Positions 14,925-22,597 of a stretch of 39,285 nucleotides of DNA are shown here, piece by piece. This DNA is from Microvirga sp. GTDB taxonomy: Bacteria > Pseudomonadota > Alphaproteobacteria > Rhizobiales > Beijerinckiaceae. The notes beneath the pieces were generated by a model. The model saw only the letters and a program-made list of their open reading frames with translations, did not search any database and had not been told where the DNA came from. The translations under genes and the position numbers were made by a program. The stretch is taken from NCBI GenBank assembly GCA_031181145.1, contig JAPSLB010000044.1, positions 1 through 39,285 of the forward strand. The letters are read 5' to 3'. Each line of letters opens with the position of its first letter. The first letter of the stretch is position 1.

Positions 14925-15788
14925 ATGTCCCGGATCGTGTTCCTGAATGGCTCATTCCTGCCCATCGAGGAGGCCAAGGTGCCCTTCATGGATCGAGGGT
15001 TCATGTTCGGGGACGGCGTCTACGAAGGCATCGGCGTTCTCGAGGGACGTCTCGTCGACAATGAGGCGCATCTTGAGCGCCTGGAGCGTTCGCTACGCGA
15101 AGTGCGCATTCCGAACCCCTACACCCGGGCGGAATGGACGCATCTCGAGGAGGAGCTCGCCCGTCGCAACGGCATGACCGAAGGGTTCATCTACTTCCAG
15201 GTGACCCGGGGAGTAGCCGAACGGGATTTCATGTTCCCCGAAAACGCTGTTCCCACCGTTGCCATGTTCACGCAGGCGAAGGCGATCGTGGACGCGCCTG
15301 CCGCCAAGACGGGAATCTCTGTCATCACCGTGCCGGATCTGCGCTGGAAGCGCCGTGACATCAAATCGCTCAACTTGCTCGCCCAGGTACTCGCCAAGCA
15401 GGCAGCCAAGGAGGCTGGCGCGCAGGAGGCCTGGATGGTGGAGGACGGGTTCGTGACGGAGGGTGGATCCTCAAGCGGCTTCATCATCACGCAGGAGGGC
15501 CGCATCGTGGTGCGCCCGCTGTCGAACGCCATCCTGCCGGGGATCACGCGCAAGGCGCTTCTGGCTCTTTCGACGGATGCAGGGATTGAACTTGAGGAGC
15601 GCCTGTTCACGGTCGAAGAGGCCTACCAAGCCGCCGAGGCATTTCTCACGAGCGCTTCCATGTTCGTCGTCCCGATCGTCTCGATCGATGGCCGCGCCGT
15701 TGGCGACGGGAAGCCTGGACCCATCACCAGGAAGCTGCGCGAAATCTATATCCGGTTGGCGACAGCGCCGCGCATGGCGGCCGAATAG
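14925..15788 (+). CDS. dat: D-amino-acid aminotransferase (PLP class IV)
   Basis: Pyridoxal-phosphate enzyme that interconverts D-alanine and D-glutamate with their 2-oxo acids, supplying peptidoglycan precursors. The 287 residues match fold-type IV aminotransferases of the D-alanine branch: FGDGVYEG (28-35, with Y33), the PLP-binding lysine K147 in RRDIKSLNLLAQ, and VTEGGSSSGFII (177-188, with cofactor-contacting E179). GDGVYE and the SSS loop favour Dat over the branched-chain enzyme IlvE, which would have a longer N-terminus. ATG 14925 follows GAGG. It is divergent from the secreted protein gene and is followed directly by an EcfG-type promoter. Confidence 0.9.
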   Translation: MSRIVFLNGSFLPIEEAKVPFMDRGFMFGDGVYEGIGVLEGRLVDNEAHLERLERSLREVRIPNPYTRAEWTHLEEELARRNGMTEGFIYFQVTRGVAERDFMFPENAVPTVAMFTQAKAIVDAPAAKTGISVITVPDLRWKRRDIKSLNLLAQVLAKQAAKEAGAQEAWMVEDGFVTEGGSSSGFIITQEGRIVVRPLSNAILPGITRKALLALSTDAGIELEERLFTVEEAYQAAEAFLTSASMFVVPIVSIDGRAVGDGKPGPITRKLREIYIRLATAPRMAAE

Positions 15789-15793
15789 GCAGC

Positions 15794-15818
15794 GGAACTG
15801 CCTCATGGATCGCTCGTT
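15794..15818 (+). promoter_or_regulatory. EcfG-type promoter of the proline-rich secreted protein
   Basis: GGAAC (15794-15798), 16 nt, CGTT (15815-15818), a full consensus match starting 6 nt after the dat stop. The expected start of transcription (about 15825) falls inside the loop of the inverted repeat at 15803-15843. Confidence 0.78.
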
Positions 15819-15843
15819 GCCTTTCGAAAGGAGCGATCCATGA
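15803..15843 (+). repeat. 13-bp perfect inverted repeat covering a start codon
   Basis: TCATGGATCGCTC (15803-15815) and its exact complement GAGCGATCCATGA (15831-15843). The right arm contains the ATG at 15840 and part of the AAGGAG ribosome binding site (15828-15833). The loop holds a further palindrome, CCTTTCGAAAGG (15820-15831). In RNA reading through from dat the arms would pair and hide the start site; RNA begun at the EcfG promoter would lack the left arm. Confidence 0.85.
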
Positions 15844-16181
15844 AACGAAGTCTGGTTCTATCCCTGGCCCTGGTAGGCAGCGTCACGGCTGCGATGGCGC
15901 AGAATCCCGACGTCTTGAACCAGCAGGCGCCCAACATGCCGCCGCTGCAGCAAATGCCGCCCGAAAAAGTCGAGCCAGAAGGGGCTTTGTCGCCGCAGGA
16001 TCCGTCATCCACCGGCTCGACGTTGAGCGATAGGCTGGAACAGTCCGACGGCGTCATTCGCCCGCCTGAAACCGGTGCGCCCGACATCACGGTGCCGGCT
16101 CCCGTGCCGAATCCGGGCACGACTCCGGTCATTCCGCCTCCCGGCAGCCCAGGCGGCAATCAGCAGATCGATCCGAAATAA
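15840..16181 (+). CDS. Small proline-rich secreted protein, stress-type promoter
   Basis: The 113-residue product has a clear signal peptide (MKRSLVLSLALVGSVTAAMA, cleavage before QNPDV). The mature part is proline-rich and low in complexity (PNMPPLQQMPPEKVEPEG, later PAPVPNPGTTPVIPPPGSP), with no cysteine and no recognisable domain, so it is probably an extended periplasmic or surface polypeptide. I do not recognise a family. Its control region is unusual: an EcfG-type promoter within 50 nt, and a perfect inverted repeat over the start codon. It is convergent with the coiled-coil gene; 9 bp separate the two stops. Confidence 0.75.
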   Translation: MKRSLVLSLALVGSVTAAMAQNPDVLNQQAPNMPPLQQMPPEKVEPEGALSPQDPSSTGSTLSDRLEQSDGVIRPPETGAPDITVPAPVPNPGTTPVIPPPGSPGGNQQIDPK

Positions 16182-16190
16182 CGTCGATTT

Positions 16191-17216
16191 TCAGGAGACG
16201 GCGGGAGCGGACTGCTTTTGCCTATTTCCCAGCCTGTTGCGCCGCTTGCCGTTGCGGCCATTGCCGTTGTTACGCGGCGCCCCGCCGGCATGGCCCTGCA
16301 GCACCTTTGCGGCGACCTCGGTAATCTGACGACGCAACTCCTCATCGCCCTTGCCGGAGCTCTCCTGCGAGGCGAGACGGTTCTGCGCTTCGTCCCGCTC
16401 GGCCTCGATCTCGCGGATGCGCTGCTCCAGGATCAAGCCGCGCTCCTGCTCGGCCGCAAGGTCGCGGGCGAGGTCTGCCAGACGTTTACGCTCGTCGGAA
16501 AGTTCAGAGTGACGCTCGTTCAGAGCACGCTCGAAGTCGTTGCCGCGAGCGGTCTGCGTCATCAGACGGGTTTCGAGGTCGGAGATCGCGATGCGCTTGG
16601 CATCAATCTCCGTGAGAGCCGCCGTCAGGCGCTGATCCGTATCGGCGAATTCCGATTCCAGACGGGCGAGCTTTTCCTGAGTATGAAGGAGTTCCGCCCT
16701 GAGCTTGGTGCGCTCGCTCTGGGTGAGGTCCAACTCCATCCGGGTGTTGGACAGCTCGTCCAGGGTCGCGCGATGGGCGCTCTCGAGAGCGGCAAGGGTC
16801 TCGCGGGTGCCCGAGAGGAAGTTCCGGGTCTGCCCGAGCTCATCCTCGACGGCGGCCAGCTTCGTCTGCGTCTCCGCAAGGGTGACCTCGAGCTGGGCGA
16901 TCATTTTGTCGCGCTCGGACAGGGTGCTCTCAAGAGCCTCGATCCGCACCGCCCGGCGGCCTAGTTCCTCCATGCTCTGGTGCTTGGCGGCGAGAGCCTC
17001 CTCGGCCTTGCGCTCGATCTTTCTCTGCAGCACTGCAAATTCGGCGCGCAGATGGTCCTTCTCCGCCGTCAGTTCGGAGATGGACATGGGAAACAGCGCC
17101 TCGGCCCTGCGGCGAGCGAGGCGCTCAGCCCGGGCGTTGATGGCGGGAATAACGAGGAGCGCGATGAGGGTTGCAGCCACAAACCCCAGCGCGAAAATCA
17201 TGATGGTTTCAACCAC
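16191..17216 (-). CDS. Membrane-anchored coiled-coil protein
   Basis: One N-terminal membrane helix (IMIFALGFVAATLIALLVIP) is followed by about 270 residues of almost uninterrupted heptad-type helix (E, K, R, L and A rich, from RRRAEALFP to EEELRR), then a basic, asparagine/arginine-rich tail (NNGNGRNGKRRNRLGNR). This layout is common in Rhizobiales proteins annotated only as hypothetical; a role in cell-shape or envelope scaffolding is conceivable but unproven. The start is uncertain: GTG 17216 gives the membrane helix near the N-terminus with GGAG upstream; ATG 17201 and TTG 17267 are alternatives. It lies downstream of cysQ and eipA on the same strand. Confidence 0.78.
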   Translation of the reverse strand: MVETIMIFALGFVAATLIALLVIPAINARAERLARRRAEALFPMSISELTAEKDHLRAEFAVLQRKIERKAEEALAAKHQSMEELGRRAVRIEALESTLSERDKMIAQLEVTLAETQTKLAAVEDELGQTRNFLSGTRETLAALESAHRATLDELSNTRMELDLTQSERTKLRAELLHTQEKLARLESEFADTDQRLTAALTEIDAKRIAISDLETRLMTQTARGNDFERALNERHSELSDERKRLADLARDLAAEQERGLILEQRIREIEAERDEAQNRLASQESSGKGDEELRRQITEVAAKVLQGHAGGAPRNNGNGRNGKRRNRLGNRQKQSAPAVS

Positions 17217-17385
17217 GCGGACGCCAACTCCAAGGGACCAGAAAGAGACCTGACCGGTAACGCTCAAGCACCTTGCCTTGTGCCTGCGCAGCTTTCCAGA
17301 GCGATCACGCTCCAGCCTGCCGGTTGTAGTGCATCCTCAAGCCGTTTCCACCGGGCGGGAGCAGGTTCCGGGTATGGGAACGCCT

Positions 17386-17988
17386 TCAGAAGGGGTTCCA
17401 AGTCGGTTCGGGAGTGAATTTCAGGTAGCCCATGTTGACGCCCAGCCTCGCACCCACGCCCGTGCGGATCGGGACCACGACCATCTCGTCCGCTGCCAGT
17501 GCGGTCACGCCGAAGCCGCCGATGAAATAGGCCGAGCCGTCGATGCCCACGAAGCGCCTGTAGAGGGCATCGGTGAAGGGCATGTTGTAGACCAGCATCA
17601 TGGTCCGGGCGCCCTCTCCGCCGAAGTCGAAGCCCACCGAGGGGCCCTGCCAGAAGATCTTGCGCTGGCCCGCGTTGCGGGTGAACAGCTTGCCTTCGCC
17701 GTAGCGTAGGCCGCCGATGATGGCGCCTGAAGCCTCCTGGCCGAGGATGTATCCGTTGGGCTCGCCCCAACGGCGCACGGCCTCTTCGAGGGCCGTTGCC
17801 AAGCCCCGGGAAGCCGTGCCGAAGAACTGATGGCCTGACTCGACCAATTCATTGGAATTGAAGGAATTCGGGCTGCCCGGGCTGCTCGCATAGGCGCGCT
17901 GCATGGTCTGGGCGGAGGCCTGAAGGGGGAGGGCGCCGACAAGAGCAGCCAAAGCAGCCGCTGCAGCCAATGAAAGTCGGGAGCGCAT
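17386..17988 (-). CDS. eipA: EipA-type envelope integrity protein (DUF1134)
   Basis: Periplasmic protein of the DUF1134 family. The 200 residues begin with a signal peptide (MRSRLSLAAAAALAALVGAL, cleavage near ASA-QTM). The domain shows the family's core: WGEPNGYILGQEASGAIIGG (about 74-93), FWQGPSVGFDFGG (about 112-124) and TGVGARLGVNMGYLKFT near the end. In Brucella the homologue EipA forms a small beta-barrel and is needed for envelope integrity, and its gene is reported to be under CtrA control. Here ctrA and chpT lie within 3 kb, but I found no clear CtrA box directly upstream. It lies 144 nt after cysQ on the same strand. ATG 17988 gives the signal peptide. Confidence 0.9.
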   Translation of the reverse strand: MRSRLSLAAAAALAALVGALPLQASAQTMQRAYASSPGSPNSFNSNELVESGHQFFGTASRGLATALEEAVRRWGEPNGYILGQEASGAIIGGLRYGEGKLFTRNAGQRKIFWQGPSVGFDFGGEGARTMMLVYNMPFTDALYRRFVGIDGSAYFIGGFGVTALAADEMVVVPIRTGVGARLGVNMGYLKFTPEPTWNPF

Positions 17989-18132
17989 GGGCTATCTCCT
18001 CGTATGGGACAGGGGACGATCCGGCCCCCTCGAGCCGGACGGCTTCTATCGAGCCCCGATTTTACGAGCATCAACCCTAACAATCTCTGTACAAGCTGCG
18101 TCTTGCTGCCCCTGGTCGGTGCCGGACAACCC

Positions 18133-18954
18133 TCAGGCGGCTGCTCCCGGCAGGTCCAGCTTGGAAGCGAGAGAGACATCGCCCAGGGCGGCGAAAGGAC
18201 CGTTCCGGTAGCCGCGATCCTCGTGGCCATAGGTCAGGGGGATGCTGCCGGGGCCGACGACGCTGCCGCCGGCGCGGCAGAGAATGTGATCTCCAGCCGC
18301 CGTGTCCCACTCCATGGTCGCTCCGCAGCGCACATAGATATCGGCTTCTCCCGAAGCGATGAGGCAGAATTTGAGGGCGGACGAGGTCATGCGTCTCGTT
18401 CCGATCGAGAGGACCGAGAGGCATGCTTCCGTAGCGATATCCCCATGCCGGCGGCTCACGAGGGCCACGAGACCCTCTTGGGGAGCGCTTCGAACCCTGA
18501 TGTCCTGCCACTCGAAATCGCCGTCGCCCTGGGGCATGGCGCTCTTCCGGGCCGCCGTGCCCGCGATCCAGACGGAATCCATGGCCGGAGCAGCGACTGC
18601 GGCGGCCAGGGGGCGTTTGCCCCGGATCAGGGCGATGTTGACGCTGTATTCTCCTGTGCCGTGAATGAAGTCGCGTGTACCGTCGAGAGGATCGACCAGG
18701 AAGAAGAGTTCGCCCGTATGGGCGGTGCTGGCTGTTTCCTCGGCCACGACCGGAACCCCTGGCCATGCTTCCTCCAGGCGGCGGATGATCAGCCGTTCCG
18801 CGGCGAGATCGGCTGCCGTGGTAGGGCTTCCGTCATCCTTGATGCGCTTCTCGATGAGGGCATTTTCCATGCCACGCAGAAGACGGGCCGCTTCGGAGGC
18901 TATGGCGGCCAACCTCAGGGCGATTTCATCAGGATTTGAGGCATCGAGGAGCAT
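18133..18954 (-). CDS. cysQ: Inositol-monophosphatase-family phosphatase, CysQ-like
   Basis: Mg2+-dependent, Li+-sensitive-type phosphatase; the closest function is 3'(2'),5'-bisphosphate nucleotidase, which removes PAP made in sulfate assimilation. Family motifs are present: DGSPTTAADLAAE near the N-terminus, VVAEE (about 67-71), the metal site DPLDGTRDFIHGTGEYSVN (about 86-104) and WDTAAGDHILCRAGG near the C-terminus. SPTTAAD and GTRDFIHGTGEYS favour CysQ over SuhB. ATG 18954 gives 273 residues and the expected family start. A GTG at 19038 has a better ribosome binding site (AGGAAAG) and would add 28 residues, so the true start may be there. It is divergent from chpT. Confidence 0.88.
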   Translation of the reverse strand: MLLDASNPDEIALRLAAIASEAARLLRGMENALIEKRIKDDGSPTTAADLAAERLIIRRLEEAWPGVPVVAEETASTAHTGELFFLVDPLDGTRDFIHGTGEYSVNIALIRGKRPLAAAVAAPAMDSVWIAGTAARKSAMPQGDGDFEWQDIRVRSAPQEGLVALVSRRHGDIATEACLSVLSIGTRRMTSSALKFCLIASGEADIYVRCGATMEWDTAAGDHILCRAGGSVVGPGSIPLTYGHEDRGYRNGPFAALGDVSLASKLDLPGAAA

Positions 18955-19127
18955 GATGGATTTTTGCCTGTTCTCGAAAGACCTGTCGATCTCTTTTACG
19001 TGCTTTCCAAAGAACTCGCAGCCGGGTATCCGGTTCACGTTGTCTTTCCTGTTTGGCTGTATTCGTGCAACCTGAAACCCAGAATTTCATGAATCCAGCG
19101 CTGAACTTACGGTCTTCCGGAGCCCTT

Positions 19128-19769
19128 ATGGCCACCATCTCACTTGATTCGCTCGATCTTGCAGCTCTCCTATGCTCGCGCGTCTGCCACGACGTGATTT
19201 CGCCAGTGGGCGCGATCGTCAACGGGCTCGAGGTCCTGGAGGACGACAGCGACACCTCCATGCGCGAATTCGCGCTCGACCTGATCCAGAAGAGCGCCCG
19301 GCAGGCCTCCGCCCGCCTTCAGTTCGCCCGCCTCGCCTTCGGGGCCGCAGGTTCTGCCGGAGCGTCCATAGACCTCGGCGACGCCGAGCAGGTGGCACGC
19401 GGGCTCTTCCTCGACGACAAGATCACCTTCTCCTGGTCATCGCCGCGTCTCCTGTTCCCGAAGAACCGGGTCAAACTTCTTCTCAACCTGATCATGATCG
19501 CCACCACGGCTATTCCGCGCGGCGGCTCGATTGCCGTGACGGTGACAGGTGATGCGGAGAACTGCGAATTCACGATCAAGGCCAAGGGCCTCAACGCGCG
19601 CATCCCCGCCCACTCGCAGGATCTGCTTGCCGGCCATTCTGAAACAGGCACGGTGGATGCCCATGGGATTCAGATCTACTACGCCGGCATGGTGGCGCGT
19701 GCGTCCAACATGAACATTGCCTTCAGCATCGATGGCGATGAAGTGACGATCGCATCGGCGATAATCTAA
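19128..19769 (+). CDS. chpT: Histidine phosphotransferase ChpT
   Basis: Essential cell-cycle phosphotransfer protein that passes phosphate from the CckA kinase to CtrA and CpdR. The 213-residue product has the ChpT N-terminal four-helix region with the phospho-acceptor H21 in LLCSRVCHDVISPVGAIVNG, then a degenerate ATPase-like C-terminal domain (about 75-213) without an ATP-binding signature. This pair of features defines ChpT. ATG 19128 has CCGGAG 7 nt upstream. It lies next to ctrA, the substrate of its phosphotransfer, on the opposite strand. cckA and cpdR are not in the window. Confidence 0.92.
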   Translation: MATISLDSLDLAALLCSRVCHDVISPVGAIVNGLEVLEDDSDTSMREFALDLIQKSARQASARLQFARLAFGAAGSAGASIDLGDAEQVARGLFLDDKITFSWSSPRLLFPKNRVKLLLNLIMIATTAIPRGGSIAVTVTGDAENCEFTIKAKGLNARIPAHSQDLLAGHSETGTVDAHGIQIYYAGMVARASNMNIAFSIDGDEVTIASAII

Positions 19770-20040
19770 TTCCTGCCTCGGGCGAGAGGCTCCCGAAGAA
19801 CCTCTCGCCCGCATCGGATGACTGCGTGACCATGAGTTCCGCAGGGCTCGGCAACGGGACGGCGGCGAAAGCTCTTGAGAGAGTCGATAAGCGCGATCTC
19901 GCGGAAGCCAGGACGGAGTACTCCGGAGCGATGGCGCCGTGAGATCGCAAGGCAAGCGGCGCGGCGTCTGACGAAGATGCACTCGCAGGTAGCCGACGTG
20001 CGCATCGAAGCCTTCCGTCTCATGAGAACGTCGAACAAAT
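19770..20040. other. Interval between chpT and ctrA, no gene seen
   Basis: It contains a stem-loop right after chpT: GGGCGAGAGG (19780-19789) pairs with CCTCTCGCCC (19801-19810), without a T-run. Short frames exist on both strands, but they are arginine-rich and have no good start. No gene is claimed. Confidence 0.6.
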
Positions 20041-20072
20041 GAAAAAGCCCGGTGGGTGACCGGGCATTTTTT
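20041..20072. terminator. Rho-independent terminator of ctrA, bidirectional
   Basis: Arms GCCCGGT (20047-20053) and ACCGGGC (20059-20065) with a 5-nt loop, flanked by AAAAA on the left and TTTTTT on the right, so it works on both strands. On the minus strand it begins about 20 nt after the ctrA stop. Confidence 0.85.
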
Positions 20073-20091
20073 ATCTCTCGTGATGCTTCGA

Positions 20092-20793
20092 TCAGATTGC
20101 GATGCGATCATCCGCCTCGTTGGGCTCGCGCAGCACATAGCCGCGACCCCACACCGTCTCGATGTAGTTCTTGCCCTGTGAGGCATTGGCAAGTTTTTTC
20201 CGCAGCTTGCAGATGAACACGTCGATGATTTTCAGTTCCGGCTCGTCCATGCCGCCATAGAGATGATTGAGGAACATCTCCTTGGTGAGTGTCGTGCCCT
20301 TGCGCAGCGAGAGCAGCTCCAGCATCTGATATTCCTTGCCCGTCAGGTGCACGCGAGCGCCGCTGACCTCGACCGTCTTGGTATCGAGGTTCACGACGAG
20401 GTCACCCGTCGTGATCACGGATTGCGCGTGTCCCTTCGAGCGCCGCACGATGGCGTGAATGCGGGCGACCATCTCGTCCTTGTGGAACGGTTTCGTCAGG
20501 TAATCGTCGGCGCCAAAACCGAGGCCCTTCACCTTGTCTTCGATGCCGGCCATGCCCGAGAGGATCAGGATCGGCGTCTTCACCTTTGCGACGCGCAGCG
20601 TGCGCAGCACCTCATAGCCCGACATGTCGGGAAGGTTCAGATCGAGAAGGATGATGTCGTAATCGTATAGCTTGCCGAGGTCGATGCCCTCTTCGCCGAG
20701 ATCCGTCGTGTAGATATTGAAGTTCTCGGACTTCAGCATCAGCTCGATGCTTTGCGCTGTCGCGCTATCGTCTTCGATGAGAAGTACGCGCAT
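20092..20793 (-). CDS. ctrA: Cell-cycle master regulator CtrA
   Basis: OmpR/PhoB-type response regulator that controls DNA replication, division, flagellar and other genes in alphaproteobacteria, binding TTAA-N7-TTAA boxes when phosphorylated. The 233 residues consist of a receiver (1-120; [20 protein letters not shown], phospho-acceptor D51 in [21 protein letters not shown] around the conserved lysine) and a winged-helix DNA-binding domain (about 130-228, with [16 protein letters not shown] and [12 protein letters not shown]). The near-identity to the canonical sequence makes this certain. ATG 20793 gives the conserved N-terminus; the 20-residue in-frame upstream extension is not conserved. 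Flanked by chpT and fliJ. Confidence 0.98.
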   Translation of the reverse strand: MRVLLIEDDSATAQSIELMLKSENFNIYTTDLGEEGIDLGKLYDYDIILLDLNLPDMSGYEVLRTLRVAKVKTPILILSGMAGIEDKVKGLGFGADDYLTKPFHKDEMVARIHAIVRRSKGHAQSVITTGDLVVNLDTKTVEVSGARVHLTGKEYQMLELLSLRKGTTLTKEMFLNHLYGGMDEPELKIIDVFICKLRKKLANASQGKNYIETVWGRGYVLREPNEADDRIAI

Positions 20794-20882
20794 GTCTATT
20801 CCCCAGCCCATGCCCTGGAGCTTGCGGGTAGCCTGCCGCCACCCATCCGCCACCGGGCCTGCGGCGGATGCCCTTTTGCACT

Positions 20883-20991
20883 GATTCGTAACGCTAGTTC
20901 GGAATGGTTAACAAACCCTGATTCCTGCATGCAAGCGCTTAACGACATGGTCTTGCCAATCTGTCGCCCTAAGTGCTCAGCCTGTGGATTC
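20883..20991 (-). promoter_or_regulatory. ctrA upstream region with three GANTC sites and a CtrA half-site
   Basis: In the 526-bp interval 20794-21319 there is no gene. It holds three GANTC sites (20883-20887, 20920-20924, 20987-20991), targets of the cell-cycle methyltransferase CcrM, and TTAACCAT on the minus strand (plus 20904-20911), the second half of a CtrA box. TTAACG-type half-sites also occur near 21104. CcrM and CtrA autoregulation of ctrA are established in Caulobacter; here they are inferred from the motifs. Confidence 0.55.
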
Positions 20992-21319
20992 GGGATGACC
21001 ATAAGGAACCCCATCGCTTTGTCCGAAACTGTTGCAAACGAAGGGTTTCGCTTGCATGTGCCCGTCGTTATTCCGAAACTGCAGACGTGACAGGGGCAGT
21101 GTTAACGAAATCAGTAAACGAAAGGTTGACGCAAGCCTGGCGCAAGCCTCGCGTCGGCCAAGTTCAGGAGCTGGCGGGCTAGGGAACTGTCCTTTCACGT
21201 CTTTTCGTCCGCTGCGGTAAGGAAGAGTCAACTTCCATGGACGATGATGTCTCATGCCTCACGGATAACTGAGCGATCCGGCAGGCACGTGAAACAGCGA
21301 CGTGTGGAGTTGAAACAAA

Positions 21320-21721
21320 ATGAAGTCGCGGGATACGCTCATCCGCCTCAAGCGCTTTCAAGTCGACGAGAAACGTCGGAGAGTGGCGCAGATCGAGATG
21401 ATGATCGCCGAGTTCGACCGCATGGCGGCTGACCTCGATCGGGAAATCGCAGCGGAAGAGCAGAAGGCCGGGATCACCGATCCGAACCATTTCGCCTATC
21501 CGACCTATGCTCGCGCCGCGGCCCAGCGGCGGGACAACCTTCGCATGTCGGCTCAGAATCTTCATAATCAGCTCGATGACGCCAAGGCCGAACTCGGAGA
21601 AGCTTTCGAGGAGCTGAAGAGAGCCGAAAGCCTGGAGGATCGGGAGCGCGGCAGCGAACGGGCTCTGGATCCGGCCATCAGCCAGATGGGCCAGACACGC
21701 GCCATGCGTGCAACTGCCTGA
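21320..21721 (+). CDS. fliJ: FliJ-like flagellar export chaperone
   Basis: Soluble coiled-coil protein of the flagellar type III export apparatus, which works with the FliI ATPase. The 133 residues are almost all helical and highly charged, with the FliJ-type opening (MKSRDTLIRLKRFQVDEKRR), an antiparallel coiled coil (about 5-55 and 75-115) and a flexible tail. ATG 21320 follows TGGAGT at about 11 nt. fliJ adjacent to ctrA is a known arrangement in rhizobia. A 12-bp terminator stem follows. It is divergent from ctrA, with shared regulatory DNA between. Confidence 0.85.
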   Translation: MKSRDTLIRLKRFQVDEKRRRVAQIEMMIAEFDRMAADLDREIAAEEQKAGITDPNHFAYPTYARAAAQRRDNLRMSAQNLHNQLDDAKAELGEAFEELKRAESLEDRERGSERALDPAISQMGQTRAMRATA

Positions 21722-21745
21722 TTTGTTCCATTTGCACGGATCGAT

Positions 21746-21776
21746 AAGGACGTGTCGCAGGCCGACGCGTCCTTTT
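21746..21776 (+). terminator. Rho-independent terminator of fliJ
   Basis: AAGGACGTGTCG (21746-21757) pairs with CGACGCGTCCTT (21763-21774), 12 bp with one G-T pair and a 5-nt loop, followed by TT. Confidence 0.8.
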
Positions 21777-21785
21777 CTCGTGCAC

Positions 21786-22394
21786 TTAGAGCACCGGCAC
21801 CTGAGGCGCGCAGTCGCGCGGGAGAAGTCCTTTGAGCCGTGGATCGTCCGTGATCTCAATGGCGCGGCGATAAGGCGTGAACCCTGTACGCATATAGAAG
21901 GCAAGCGCGGCCGGGTGATCGAGGCTGCAGGTGTGAACAAAGAAACGATTGATCGGTCGAGCGAAGGCCCGGCGGATCGCCTCGTTCACGAGGAACCGTC
22001 CGGCTCCCTTGCCGACCGCTCCCGGGACTAAGCCGAGAAAAGCCAATTCGGCTTCCCCTTCGGGCCGGAAATCGAGCTCCAAGAGTCCAATGTCGCCCCG
22101 GCCGTCGTGCAGGGCATAGGCTTCGACCTCCGGGTGATCGAGAATGCCGGTGAGTTCCTCATCTGACATCGCCAGGCGGCTGAACCAGAGCCATGGTTCG
22201 CCGATCCGGCGATATAGCGTTCTGTACCGATCCCGATCCGAATTGAGAGACTGGAGCGACCAGCCCTCCTGAACCTCCGCACGCGAGGTGGGAGGAGGGG
22301 ACCGCATTTCAAGATAGGTGACGATGGCCGCGATCTTGCCGGACGGCAGATCAGTATATCCGTCGAGGTTCAGCATCGTCTGGGGTGTCGTCAT
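21786..22394 (-). CDS. GNAT-family N-acetyltransferase
   Basis: Acetyl-CoA-dependent acyltransferase of 202 residues. The acetyl-CoA site is visible as ELAFLGLVPGAVGKGAGRFL (about 116-135, the V-x-P/G-x-G-x-G motif A), followed by strand FFVHTCSLDHPAALAFYMRTGF (motif B, with the N/D-HPAALAFY-G-F pattern). The N-terminal region (DGYTDLPSGKIAAIVTYLEM) is not diagnostic of substrate. AAGGG is 7 nt before ATG 22394. Substrate unknown; there is no operon partner, since it converges with fliJ. Confidence 0.88.
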   Translation of the reverse strand: MTTPQTMLNLDGYTDLPSGKIAAIVTYLEMRSPPPTSRAEVQEGWSLQSLNSDRDRYRTLYRRIGEPWLWFSRLAMSDEELTGILDHPEVEAYALHDGRGDIGLLELDFRPEGEAELAFLGLVPGAVGKGAGRFLVNEAIRRAFARPINRFFVHTCSLDHPAALAFYMRTGFTPYRRAIEITDDPRLKGLLPRDCAPQVPVL

Positions 22395-22597
22395 GGGAGT
22401 ACCCTTGCATCCGGTCGTCGGAGCATCGCTCTGTCATGGGTTCCGTCGAAGCGCAATGGCAAGGAGGGTAGCCCCTGCGATCCAGCGGCCGTGCCGCCGG
22501 ATTGGACGTTATGCCCATCCTTTCAAGGGCGTTTCCTCTTGCGGTCCGAATGGATTATAGGGCACAGAAGAGGGAACCAAGGAGCACAACCGTCCTG

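Noticed and set aside
16218..16964. Plus-strand frame opposite the coiled-coil gene
   Set aside because: Open only because the regular codon use of the coiled coil leaves no stops in the opposite frame.
18004..18939. 311-codon plus-strand frame opposite cysQ
   Set aside because: Antisense to a clear phosphatase gene, with shadow-type composition.
19770..20041. Short plus-strand frame ending just before the terminator at 20041
   Set aside because: Arginine-rich, no start codon with a ribosome binding site; the terminator is explained by ctrA on the other strand.
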